64,000 nt of DNA from Pedobacter caeni. Lineage in GTDB: Bacteria; Bacteroidota; Bacteroidia; Sphingobacteriales; Sphingobacteriaceae. The notes below the pieces were generated by a model. The model saw nothing but the letters and a program-made list of their open reading frames with translations. It was not told the origin of the DNA and made no database searches. Below are positions 47,520 to 56,800 of the stretch, in pieces. The stretch is from NCBI RefSeq assembly GCF_900129215.1, contig NZ_FQUQ01000003.1:204101-268100 (forward strand). The letters run 5' to 3'. Numbering within the stretch: position 1 is the stretch's first letter; each line of letters starts with the position of its first letter. The position numbers were made by a program, and so were the translations under genes.

Positions 47520-47563
47520 GTATAACTTATTTTTAAGTTGTATAACTGAAAAATAAGTTATAC
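47520..47563 (+). promoter_or_regulatory. BlaI-type operator overlapping the blaI promoter
   Basis: A perfect 15-bp inverted repeat: GTATAACTTATTTTT (47520-47534) and AAAAATAAGTTATAC (47549-47563), with 14 bases between. The spacer contains further half-sites (AAGTT at 47535, TATAACT at 47541), so two overlapping dyads can be drawn. TTG at 47538-47540 and TACCTTTA at 47561-47568 (one mismatch from TAnnTTTG) would be the promoter, so bound repressor would block RNA polymerase. The start codon is at 47573. Confidence 0.8.
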
Positions 47564-47572
47564 CTTTAGTTT

Positions 47573-47938
47573 ATGGAAGAATTAACTAAAGCGGAAGAGC
47601 GTGTCATGCAGGTGATATGGAAACTGGAGAAAGCATTTGTTAAGGATGTAATTGCAGATATGGAGGAGGAACCCAAGCCTCCTTACAATACGATTTCTTC
47701 TATAGTCCGTCTTTTGGAAAAGAAAGGCTATCTCGGCTATAAAGCCTACGGCAAAACTTATGAGTATTTTCCTGCCATTAGCAAGGAAGTGTACACCAGG
47801 ACAACTTTTGATAAATTGTTTTCTGGTTATTTTGATAACTCGCCAGCTTCGCTTTTGTCCTTTATGGTGAAGGAGAAGAGTCTGAGTGATGCAGATGTGG
47901 CAGAGTTGAAAGCACTCATAGAAAAAAACAGTAAGTAA
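47573..47938 (+). CDS. BlaI/MecI/CopY family transcriptional repressor
   Basis: 121 residues with the BlaI winged-helix fold: LTKAEERVMQVIWKLEKAFVKDV (helix 1), then PPYNTISSIVRLLEKKGYLGYKAYGKTYEYFPAI (recognition helix and wing), and a C-terminal dimerisation part (FDKLFSGYFDNSPASLLSFMVKEKSLS). In the known system the BlaR1 sensor, on ligand binding, leads to repressor cleavage and derepression. The gene runs directly into the M56 gene (stop and start share an A), so both are co-expressed from the dyad-controlled promoter. Targets beyond its own operon are unknown. Confidence 0.93.
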   Translation: MEELTKAEERVMQVIWKLEKAFVKDVIADMEEEPKPPYNTISSIVRLLEKKGYLGYKAYGKTYEYFPAISKEVYTRTTFDKLFSGYFDNSPASLLSFMVKEKSLSDADVAELKALIEKNSK

Positions 47939-49908
47939 TGGACTGGCTGTTTTATATGGTCAAAGTGTCGGTTTGTCTGACGGCGTTTTACGGCTGCTAT
48001 CATTTCTTTTTACGAAGACTTACGTTTTTTAAAGGCAACAGGTATTTCCTGCTTTTGGGCTTGTTGCTGAGCTTTGTTGTTCCCCTTATTCAGATTGAAG
48101 TAGAGCGGGTAGTTTCTGCAAAGGAGTCTGTTGCGGTTCCCCTGGGCATTCCTTTAGTTGCTAAGGGAGGTTTCTCTGAAGTAAAGCCGGCAGTGGTTTC
48201 TGCTCTGCCCTTATCTGAGAAGCCAGATCTGTTCAGCGGTGATCACTGGAAGTTGTTGCTATGGTATTTGTATTGCATTGTAGCCTTGCTGATGCTGTTG
48301 ACCTTTCTGGTTCGGATGGCCGTACTGCTGAAAGCGATGTTAAGCTCAGGCCAACGTTTTGGGCGCTTAAAATTAGTCTATAAATCTGAAGGCTTTACGA
48401 ATTGTTCTTTTTTCAATTGTGTTTTTGTGAATGACAATGGTCTTTCTGGAGAAGAGGTGGAGGCATTGCTCAGGCATGAGGAACTTCATTCCAGAAAATA
48501 CCACTCTCTTGATAAGTTGCTGATCTCGGTTTGCAAAATTCTGTTGTGGTTCAATCCGGTTATTTATTTATATGAGCGTGCAATAGAACTGGTTCATGAG
48601 TATGAAGCTGATGAGGAAGCTTCTTCCGGTTCTTTTGGAACAACTTTGTATGCAGGATTATTGTTAAAACTGGCGCTGAAGAAAAGAACTCCAGCGCTGA
48701 CACATGGTTTCGCCCTGATTCCGGTCAAGGAAAGAATTAAAATGATATTCACTAAACCCTCAAATCGTATGAAAAAGTTAATGTATTTGGCGGGACTACC
48801 GCTGCTGGCTGTTTTGCTTTGGAGTTTTTCCATAAAGCGTATTGATAAAGTTGTGGATCAGAAGGAAAATGTTTTGGCTTTTAAAAAGAAAGAGCAGGCG
48901 AGTGACAGTACGGTCCGCTACCAACAAAAAATAAAAATGAGCAAGGCTATGCTTAAAGGCAGGAAGGAATTTACGGACTGGCAGAAAACAGCAGAATTTA
49001 AACTTAGACGATCCAGGGCAGATAAATTGTTGGAAAGGTCAGTCAGCGGAGTTTTAAAGGGTGTCTATTCAGATGGCAATGGCCTCAGGGGACAACGGTA
49101 TTTGTTTGAGTTTGATAAGGAGACTTATGTGTTGGATATTGGTTATGGTGGGGAGCCAACGAAGGGCTTGCTTCATGTCAATGATGTAATCAGCTTTAAG
49201 GTTTCCGGAGTAGGGATGAATAAGAAAGATCCATACTTGTCTTTAACTGCTTTCGATATTGAAAGGGATGGAAAGGTTATTTATCAAACCAAAAGAGCAG
49301 GGGAGGAGGTTTATCCTTTTTTATATGAAGCAAACAGGGTTAGGTTCACCGATGGGCATATCACTAAAATCGTAGAAAAAGGAGGAGGCAAGGTCGTGCT
49401 GACTGTTGTTGCGAATGGTTATACGTTTATGGTAAACTTCGATGAAACACAGGTTGGTTTAGCGGCTTTAGCAAAGTTTACAAATGGGGATGCGGTGAGA
49501 TTAAGATTTGTGCATGAAGTTAAATCCGGCGCTAAATCTTATTTGATTAATGATTGGGTTGCGATTTCCAAAAACATCAGGGAATATGGTGTTAAGAATG
49601 AAAAGCTCTTCCGAAAGTTTTATGAGCCGGTTTCTCAAACCCATGGCAAGATCACTTATTCCGCCCAGGATTCTACCAAAGTAGATAAGAAGGGAGGGTT
49701 GGTTTATCTTTATGGGAATGCGAAGCTCAGTTATGAAAACATGAACATTGAGGCAGATAAGATTTTCATCAATGCAAAGGAATCTACAGGTATTGCAAGT
49801 CATGCAATGATCCGTTCGTCGGTTGGCGCAAGCCCTAAAAGAGGCAATTGGTCTTTTGACCTGAAGACAGGCCAGTTTGAAGTTGCAGATGCTAAGGCTA
49901 TGTTTTAA
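47938..49908 (+). CDS. BlaR1/M56 family membrane metallopeptidase with long C-terminal part
   Basis: 656 residues. The N-terminal 310 residues hold four membrane helices (about 1-21, 35-51, 95-122 and 278-298). A zinc-peptidase motif HEELH is at 180-184, followed by NPVIYLYERAIELVHEYEADEEAS, the third ligand region of M56. The large C-terminal part (about 310-656) is periplasmic and is not a penicillin-binding domain. Its last 110 residues (KITYSAQDSTKVDKK, VYLYGNAKLSYENMNIEAD, KIFINAKESTGIASHAM) recall the OstA/LptA-like beta-jellyroll repeat. The signal sensed is therefore probably not a beta-lactam. Its stop overlaps the convergent gene by 4 bases. Confidence 0.85.
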   Translation: MDWLFYMVKVSVCLTAFYGCYHFFLRRLTFFKGNRYFLLLGLLLSFVVPLIQIEVERVVSAKESVAVPLGIPLVAKGGFSEVKPAVVSALPLSEKPDLFSGDHWKLLLWYLYCIVALLMLLTFLVRMAVLLKAMLSSGQRFGRLKLVYKSEGFTNCSFFNCVFVNDNGLSGEEVEALLRHEELHSRKYHSLDKLLISVCKILLWFNPVIYLYERAIELVHEYEADEEASSGSFGTTLYAGLLLKLALKKRTPALTHGFALIPVKERIKMIFTKPSNRMKKLMYLAGLPLLAVLLWSFSIKRIDKVVDQKENVLAFKKKEQASDSTVRYQQKIKMSKAMLKGRKEFTDWQKTAEFKLRRSRADKLLERSVSGVLKGVYSDGNGLRGQRYLFEFDKETYVLDIGYGGEPTKGLLHVNDVISFKVSGVGMNKKDPYLSLTAFDIERDGKVIYQTKRAGEEVYPFLYEANRVRFTDGHITKIVEKGGGKVVLTVVANGYTFMVNFDETQVGLAALAKFTNGDAVRLRFVHEVKSGAKSYLINDWVAISKNIREYGVKNEKLFRKFYEPVSQTHGKITYSAQDSTKVDKKGGLVYLYGNAKLSYENMNIEADKIFINAKESTGIASHAMIRSSVGASPKRGNWSFDLKTGQFEVADAKAMF

Positions 49909-51038
49909 AATGCTTCTGCCAGGGTGATGTAAAATCCGCTCTGGCGTTTTTCATTTGTTCTCTTTTCCCCAACGGCATAATCCATACGGACGCTAAGTCC
50001 TTTTTCGGGATCGAAGAAATATCTTCCCCCTGCTCCGAAAGATGGTTTGAAGCTTTTCATAGAGAAATCACCATTGTCAAAAACCTGTCCGGTTCCGGCA
50101 AAGACGACTGCCCCGAAGCGGTTGTTGTAACGGTATCGTAATTCTGCCTGTCCTGCCAAAAGGTTTCTATCGCGGTAGCGCCCGGTATAATAGCCTCTCA
50201 TCATTTCATCGTTACCCATTTGAGGTAAGAGGTAGAATGGGGTATTCTTTCCCTGTACGCTATGGAATAAAGCGTTTACACCAAGCACGAATTTTTTAGA
50301 GAGTGGCCAGAAATTCCGGACATTCGCTTTGATGACACTTCCTGTAAAACTTTCGCCTCCCCAGAAGTCTGGTGCATATTGATAGGTGACGCGGCCCAGG
50401 AATCCTTTAGTAGGGTAGTTGTTGGAGTTTCTGGTATCGTAACTTTGAGAAATTCCAATATAAGCGACATTGCCACCGCCTTTATGGATCAGTGTCTGAT
50501 CCGTTGTGAATATTCCTCCTGCAACTTCATCTTTATAGTTATAGTTTTCGTAACCGATGGATAAACCTGTATAGGCATGTGGTAATAATCTTTTTTCTGC
50601 TTCAAACATGATCCTCGACTGACGTTGGATCAAACGATCGGAATTGGCTTCGAGGGTTTCGTTGCCCAGGCCATAAAAGTTGAAGGGCATTCTTTTGAAC
50701 CTGAACTCAGAGATCAGGTGATATTCATTTCCTTTAGTCCAGATGTCGCTCTTTAAAGAGAAGTTGTATTGGCCTTTGGTAGATATGGTGGCTACTCCGG
50801 AAAAGTTAGAGCTGCGGTTGGTACTGTCTTTTCTGTCTACATAAGTAGAATAGAGTGCACCCAGCCCAAACTCGGCACCGATTTCCTGAGAGTAGCGAAA
50901 TATAGGAACAGGCATGAAACTCGCCCTGCGGGAACTGTCTGTTTTATCTGATAAGTATCTTTTGATAAATTTCTTTTGCGCTGATACGTCTGCGGCAGTA
51001 ATAATAAGTATAGTGATGCAAAGCGAAATTTTCTTCAT
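49905..51038 (-). CDS. BamA/TamA-like outer-membrane barrel protein
   Basis: 377 residues with a signal peptide (LCITILIITAADVSAQ). The mature protein is a beta-barrel without POTRA domains: an early YSQEIGAEFGLGALYSTYVDRKDST, a central GISQSYDTRNSNNYPTKGFLGRVTYQYAP (the D15/surface antigen signature for a barrel strand) and a late YFFDPEKGLSVRMDYAVGEKR, ending with a final strand GFYITLAEAF. The terminal Phe is the usual BAM insertion signal. It belongs to the short 'surface antigen' members of the BamA/TamA superfamily. Function unknown; there is no partner gene beside it. Confidence 0.85.
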   Translation of the reverse strand: MKKISLCITILIITAADVSAQKKFIKRYLSDKTDSSRRASFMPVPIFRYSQEIGAEFGLGALYSTYVDRKDSTNRSSNFSGVATISTKGQYNFSLKSDIWTKGNEYHLISEFRFKRMPFNFYGLGNETLEANSDRLIQRQSRIMFEAEKRLLPHAYTGLSIGYENYNYKDEVAGGIFTTDQTLIHKGGGNVAYIGISQSYDTRNSNNYPTKGFLGRVTYQYAPDFWGGESFTGSVIKANVRNFWPLSKKFVLGVNALFHSVQGKNTPFYLLPQMGNDEMMRGYYTGRYRDRNLLAGQAELRYRYNNRFGAVVFAGTGQVFDNGDFSMKSFKPSFGAGGRYFFDPEKGLSVRMDYAVGEKRTNEKRQSGFYITLAEAF

Positions 51039-51206
51039 TGGCCTAAAATAGTATAAAGATTTAAATTATTCTGATATCCGCGATCCATTAGCAAGATTGA
51101 GGCCAGTTATTCCTAACGGATTTATTTTTAAAGAATTGTTTTTAGCGCAAAGATTCTTTTTGGTAACAGTTCGGCTGTTATGATTAGTCCTTTACGATTA
51201 TTTGCC

Positions 51207-51214
51207 TATTTTTG
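51207..51214 (+). promoter_or_regulatory. -7 element for the deoxyhypusine synthase-like gene
   Basis: TATTTTTG fits TAnnTTTG exactly, giving a leader of about 20 bases before the ATG at 51240. No clear -33 TTG. Confidence 0.4.
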
Positions 51215-51239
51215 CGGCAACAACAAAATTTAATCAAAG

Positions 51240-52220
51240 ATGAGTACAACAAGAGGACCTATCTCGCAATTCATGGAGAAACATTATCTCCATTTTAATG
51301 CGGCAGCTATGATGGATGCGGCTAAAGGATATGAAACACATTTAGATGAAGGTGGTAAGATGATGATTACCCTTGCAGGTGCGATGAGTACTGCAGAGCT
51401 GGGAATCTCCTTAGCCGAAATGATCCGTCAGGATAAAGTTTCGATCATTTCCTGTACCGGTGCCAACCTGGAGGAAGATATCATGAACCTTGTTGCGCAT
51501 TCACACTATAAAAGAGTACCTAACTACCGTGACCTGAGTCCTCAGGACGAGTGGGATCTTTTGGAGAACCATTATAACAGGGTTACCGATACTTGTATTC
51601 CCGAAGAAGAGGCTTTCCGCAGATTGCAAAAACACATTCATAAAATCTGGACAGATGCAGAAAAAGCTGGTGAGCGTTATTTTCCGCATGAGTTTATGTA
51701 TAAGATGTTATTGAGTGGAGATTTAGAGCAATACTATGAGATTGATCCTAAAAATTCATGGATGCTTGCAGCGGCAGAGAAAAATCTTCCGATTGTAGTA
51801 CCAGGATGGGAAGACTCTACGATGGGTAATATTTTCGCATCTTATGTGATGAAGTCTGAATTGACTGCAACCACAATGAAAGGTGGAATTGAGTATATGG
51901 GTTATTTAGCAGACTGGTACATTAAGAACAGTTCAGGCAAAGGAATCGGATTCTTCCAGATTGGTGGAGGTATTGCCGGTGACTTCCCGATCTGTGTGGT
52001 TCCAATGCTTTATCAGGATATGGAAATGGAGAATATTCCATTCTGGAGCTATTTCTGCCAGATCTCCGATTCTACTACTTCTTACGGTTCTTATTCCGGA
52101 GCAGTGCCTAATGAAAAAATCACCTGGGGTAAACTGGATATCAACACGCCTAAGTTCATCGTGGAATCAGATGCGACAATCGTTGCTCCACTGATCTTTT
52201 CATGGATATTAAAAATGTAA
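51240..52220 (+). CDS. deoxyhypusine synthase-like protein
   Basis: 326 residues, matching the deoxyhypusine synthase family along the whole length: MITLAGAMSTAELG near 40, SIISCTGANLEEDIMNLVAHSHYKRVPNYRDL near 75, PIVVPGWEDSTMGNIFA near 186, GIGFFQIGGGIAGDFPICVVPML near 238, and the catalytic region NEKITWGKL with Lys298 aligning with the active-site lysine (WGK) of the eukaryotic enzyme. The NAD- and spermidine-binding framework is thus kept. Bacteria lack eIF5A, so the acceptor must differ; homologues act in polyamine transfer such as homospermidine formation. The gene stands alone between a promoter and a terminator. Confidence 0.93.
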   Translation: MSTTRGPISQFMEKHYLHFNAAAMMDAAKGYETHLDEGGKMMITLAGAMSTAELGISLAEMIRQDKVSIISCTGANLEEDIMNLVAHSHYKRVPNYRDLSPQDEWDLLENHYNRVTDTCIPEEEAFRRLQKHIHKIWTDAEKAGERYFPHEFMYKMLLSGDLEQYYEIDPKNSWMLAAAEKNLPIVVPGWEDSTMGNIFASYVMKSELTATTMKGGIEYMGYLADWYIKNSSGKGIGFFQIGGGIAGDFPICVVPMLYQDMEMENIPFWSYFCQISDSTTSYGSYSGAVPNEKITWGKLDINTPKFIVESDATIVAPLIFSWILKM

Positions 52221-52262
52221 ATTGAATTTACAAATATTGCCAATGTGAGCTTGGCTATCGGG

Positions 52263-52296
52263 AATCAGCAATTTTTTAAAAATTGCTGATTTTCCT
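52263..52296 (+). terminator. terminator after the deoxyhypusine synthase-like gene
   Basis: AATCAGCAATTTTT (52263-52276) pairs with AAAAATTGCTGATT, followed by TTCC and a T-containing tail. Confidence 0.8.
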
Positions 52297-52357
52297 CGTT
52301 TAAAGCCCCAAAAACGAACTATTTAGATTGATTATAAATTGTATTTACTGTCATTTA

Positions 52358-52391
52358 TTTGTCATTGGTAAGTTAATAAATTTTACTTTTG
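52358..52391 (+). promoter_or_regulatory. promoter of the act/cox operon
   Basis: TTTG at 52358-52361 and TACTTTTG at 52384-52391 match the Bacteroidota -33/-7 elements with a 22-base spacer. The leader to the ATG at 52473 is about 75 bases. Confidence 0.55.
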
Positions 52392-52472
52392 TGGACGTTT
52401 TGGTGAAGAACCTAAGTTCGAACATCAAATGCGGTTTACAAGTTTTTTAAAAAATAGCATAAAATACTCATT

Positions 52473-53771
52473 ATGAGGGATATCTCATTGATCATTAGAA
52501 GAGTTTGGAAGTCAACAGTCATGTTAACGGCCCTATCTGTTTTAATCGTTTCTGCAACACAAGCGCAAGATGTAGTGGAGGGAAGAAAAATATTTAAAGA
52601 TAAATGTTCTTCTTGTCACCAATTAGACCGTAACAGTACGGGTCCGGCTTTAACTGCTAAAGTTAACGAGCTGGATGAAGCATTTACCATCAAATGGGTT
52701 AGGAACTGGAAAGCTTTAGTAGATGCCGGCGACAAGCAGGCGATCGAAGCTGCAAAGTTTTCTCCATCGGAGATGACTACGTTCCCTCAGTTGACGGACG
52801 ATCAGATTAAAAATGTAATCGCGTATGCAAAAGCAGGCGAGCCTAAAAAAGAAGCTGTAGCTGGTGAAGGTACTGGAGAAGCTGCTTCAACAGGTGTGTC
52901 TGATTTTTCTATCGCCGGTATCGTTGCTATTATATTAATATCGATTGCGGTATTGGTTATACTGGGACGTGCCATTAAAATGTTAGAGCGTCTGATTCTA
53001 CAGAAACAAGGTGTTGTCCTTGCGGAAGAAGAAAACGTTTCTCTTGCAACAGGCGTTCGCAGATTATTCAAAAACAAGAAATTTGTATTCTTCTTCATTC
53101 TATGTTTAGTAGTGAGCTTAGGTTCATTCGGATGGATGGGCATGTGGAATACAGGTGTACACACTGGTTACCAACCGGTACAGCCGATTAAATTCTCTCA
53201 CGAGTTGCACGCTGGTACAAATAAAATTGACTGTCAGTATTGTCATGCTGGTGCATTCAAGTCTAAAAATTCAACGATCCCATCTGTGAACGTTTGTATG
53301 AACTGTCACAAATCGGTACAGGCGACTGAAAAATACAATGGCGAGATCTCTCCTGAGATTCAGAAAATCTACACTGCAATTGGTTATGATCCTGCAACCT
53401 TGACTTATGACAAGACCAAAGAGAAACCAGTAGAGTGGGTACGTGTACACAACCTTCCTGACTTTGCTTACTTCAACCACTCTCAACACGTAGTCGTAGG
53501 TGAGCAGGCGATCAGAAAAGAAAAAGGTTTAAAACCTAACGAGCCGGTATGTTTCGCATGTCATGGTCCGGTTGATACGATGGAAGAAATCTATCAGTTC
53601 TCTCCGCTAACGATGAAATGGTGTATCAATTGCCATAAAGACGCTGAGGTTTCAGGTAAAGACAATGCATTCTATGCTAAAGTCATTGCAGCTCACGAGA
53701 AGATCAAAAAAGGTGAGAAAATCACACCAGCATTATTGGGTGGTTTAGAGTGTGGTAAGTGCCACTATTAA
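52473..53771 (+). CDS. actA: alternative complex III subunit ActA, multihaem cytochrome c
   Basis: 432 residues with a signal peptide (ending near TQAQ). Six CxxCH haem sites are visible: CSSCH at 45, CQYCH at 254, CMNCH at 275, CFACH at 360, CINCH at 384 and CGKCH at 427. The first lies in a separate mono-haem cytochrome domain (residues 33-125). Two membrane helices follow (about 149-170 and 208-229), then the pentahaem domain on the periplasmic side. In alternative complex III this chain passes electrons from the iron-sulphur centres to the acceptor cytochrome or oxidase. First gene of the operon; actB begins 50 bases later. Confidence 0.93.
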   Translation: MRDISLIIRRVWKSTVMLTALSVLIVSATQAQDVVEGRKIFKDKCSSCHQLDRNSTGPALTAKVNELDEAFTIKWVRNWKALVDAGDKQAIEAAKFSPSEMTTFPQLTDDQIKNVIAYAKAGEPKKEAVAGEGTGEAASTGVSDFSIAGIVAIILISIAVLVILGRAIKMLERLILQKQGVVLAEEENVSLATGVRRLFKNKKFVFFFILCLVVSLGSFGWMGMWNTGVHTGYQPVQPIKFSHELHAGTNKIDCQYCHAGAFKSKNSTIPSVNVCMNCHKSVQATEKYNGEISPEIQKIYTAIGYDPATLTYDKTKEKPVEWVRVHNLPDFAYFNHSQHVVVGEQAIRKEKGLKPNEPVCFACHGPVDTMEEIYQFSPLTMKWCINCHKDAEVSGKDNAFYAKVIAAHEKIKKGEKITPALLGGLECGKCHY

Positions 53772-53820
53772 TTAGTAGAGTTTAATAAAAGAACGTTCGA
53801 TAAACAGTAATATAGCTTAA

Positions 53821-56800
53821 ATGGAAAGCAATAAAAAATACTGGAAAGGCTTAGAGGAGTATAAAAACACTCCCGATTTTGTTGAAAACAACAAAAACGA
53901 ATTTGCTGAGCCCCTTCCAATAGAAGATGTTTTAAATGAAGCAGGGTTGAGTACGGTAACCCCGCGCCGTGACTTTTTAAAAGCTTTAGGCTTCGGCCTG
54001 GGAGCGGTAACGCTTGCAGCTTGTCAGACAGCTCCGGTTCATAAATCAATTCCTTATGTCATTAAACCTGAGGATGTAGTTCCGGGTATCCCTAACTACT
54101 ATGTTTCAAGTTTTAATGGTCAGAGTATTTTGGTGAAAACCAGAGAGGGACGTCCTATTAAAATTGATGCGAATCCTAATGCAGGAGAATTCAACTGCGG
54201 TACAGATTCACAGGCACAAGCTTCGGTTTTAGATCTTTATGATGTTTCTAAATTACAGGGTCCTGTATTAAAGGATGATGAGAAAGCAACATGGGCTAAG
54301 ATTGATGAGTTTGTAAAAGGAGAGCTAAACAAGGCTCAGGCTTCAGGAAAGAAAATCCGTGTGGTTTCCTCTACTGTAAACAGTCCTTCTACAAAAAATG
54401 TAATTGCTGACTTCGCTACTGCTTATCCTAATACCAAGCATGTACAATATGATGCAGTTTCTTATACTGGGATTATCAAGGCGAATGAAAATAGTTTTGG
54501 TAAAGCAGTAGTTCCTAAATACAGATTTGATAAAGCTGACCTGATCGTAAGTTTCGGTGCAGACTTTTTAGGTACCTGGATCAGCGGTGAAGAATTTACT
54601 GCCCAGTACATTGCGAACAGAAATCACAAGTCATTAAAGGCTGGTAAAATGTCACGTCACTTCCAGTTCGAAGCTGGGATGAGTTTAACAGGTACTAACG
54701 CAGATACGCGTGTTCCTGTAAAATTATCAGAAGAGGGACCTGCATTAATTACCTTATATAATACCATTACCGGAAATAACTTAGCTGGTGGCGCTTTACC
54801 TAATAACGTAACTGCTGATAAAGCAATTAAGCTGGTAGCGAAAGAGCTGGCTCAGAATAAAGGAAAAGCAGTAGTTGTTTCAGGATCAAATGATGTATCT
54901 ACTCAGATTCTGGTAAATGCGATCAACTCTGCAATTGGCAGCTACGGCACAACGATTGACTTAGACAATCCATGCAAACGTTACGCAGGTAATGATGCAG
55001 AATTTGCTGAGTTCATCAATGAAATGAGCAGGGGAGAAGTTGCAGCAGTATTCTTCTTGGATACCAACCCTGGTTATGATGTGGCAAATGCAAAAGCATT
55101 CGCTGATGGTTTGGCAAAAGTTCCATTAAAAGTATCTTTCTCTGACCGTAAGGATGAGACTTCTACTTTGTGTGATGTGATTGCGGTTAACCATAACTAC
55201 TTAGAGTCATGGGGTGATGCCAATGCTTACGAAGGTTCTTACTCTATCGTACAGCCAACCATCAACCCGGTATTCAATACCCGTCAGGCAGAAGAGAGTT
55301 TATTGATCTGGTCTGATAACGCGGTTAAAGATTACTATCAGTATGTACGCAACAACTGGGAAAAAAGTATCCTTCCATTATTTGGAAAGAACTGGAAAGA
55401 AGTGTTGCAAACAGGTGTGTTTACGGTAGCAGAGAAACCAGCAGGAGCGTATAACTTCAGCTTGTCATTGGCAGCGGTAATTCCTACCATTTTAAATAAC
55501 AGCAAATCTTTAGCGAAAGACATCGAGTTACAGGTTTACGAAAGTGTACCGATGCGTGATGGTAAACATGCAAACAACGCATTTTTACAGGAATTGCCTG
55601 ATCCGGTTTCGAAAGTAACCTGGGACAATTACATCGCTATCGCGCCTAAATTCGCTGAGAAATTAGGTTATAAAGAATTCGATATCGTATCTGTGAAAGC
55701 GGCAAACGGCTATACTGTTGACTTACCTGTGTTGATTCAACCGGGACAAGCTCAGGGAACTGCTTCGATCGCTTTAGGATATGGACGTACTAAAGTTGGT
55801 AAAGCCGGAAATAACGTTGGTCAAAACGCTTTCCCTTTTGTCAGCTTTAGCAATGGTACTTCTAAATATGCTACAACGGTTCAGTTAACAGGAACTGGTC
55901 GCAGAGAAGAACTGGCGCAAACACAAACGCACCACTCTTTCGAAGGTAGAAACATCATTCGTGAAGCTACTTTTGCGGAATACAAAAAGAATCCTGCAGC
56001 TGGTTCAGGTAATGACCATGCTAAGCATAAAACCTACGATATGTGGGATAAATATGAGAAACCAGGTAACAACTGGGTAATGGCGATCGATCTGAACGCT
56101 TGTACTGGTTGTGGTTCTTGTATTGTTGCCTGTAACGTAGAGAATAACATTCCTGTTGTAGGTAAGGACGAGGTTCGTAAGCGCAGAGAGATGCACTGGA
56201 TCCGTATCGACCGTTACTACAGCTTTAATGTAGAGGGTGAAGCTCATGGTGAGAAAGCAGCTCATGGCGCACATGGTACCGGCATCAATGCGGTGACTAA
56301 AGAGAAAGAAATTGCTCATTTAGACAACCTTGATAACGTATCTGTTGTTCACCAGCCGATGCTTTGTCAACATTGCGATCACGCTCCTTGTGAAACCGTT
56401 TGTCCGGTATTGGCAACAGTACACTCATCTGATGGTTTGAACCATATGGCTTATAACCGTTGTGTAGGTACCCGTTACTGCGCGAATAACTGTCCGTATA
56501 AAGTGCGTCGTTTCAACTGGTTTAACTACTGGAATGATTCCCGTTTCGATAACTACCTGAACAACGAATTTACTCAGCTGGTACTTAACCCTGATGTAAC
56601 TACACGTTCAAGAGGGGTAATGGAGAAATGTTCGATGTGTATCCAACGTATCCAGGGCGGTAAATTAAAAGCTAAAATTGAGAAACGTCCATTAAAAGAC
56701 GGAGATATCAAAATGGCTTGTCAGGAAGCATGTTCTGCAAATGCCATCATTTTTGGTGACGCTAATGATCCTGAATCGGAAGTATCTAAAGCATTACGTA

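Noticed and set aside
53768..54049. Minus-strand frame across the actA-actB junction
   Set aside because: Covers the Tat signal region of actB on the other strand; no support.
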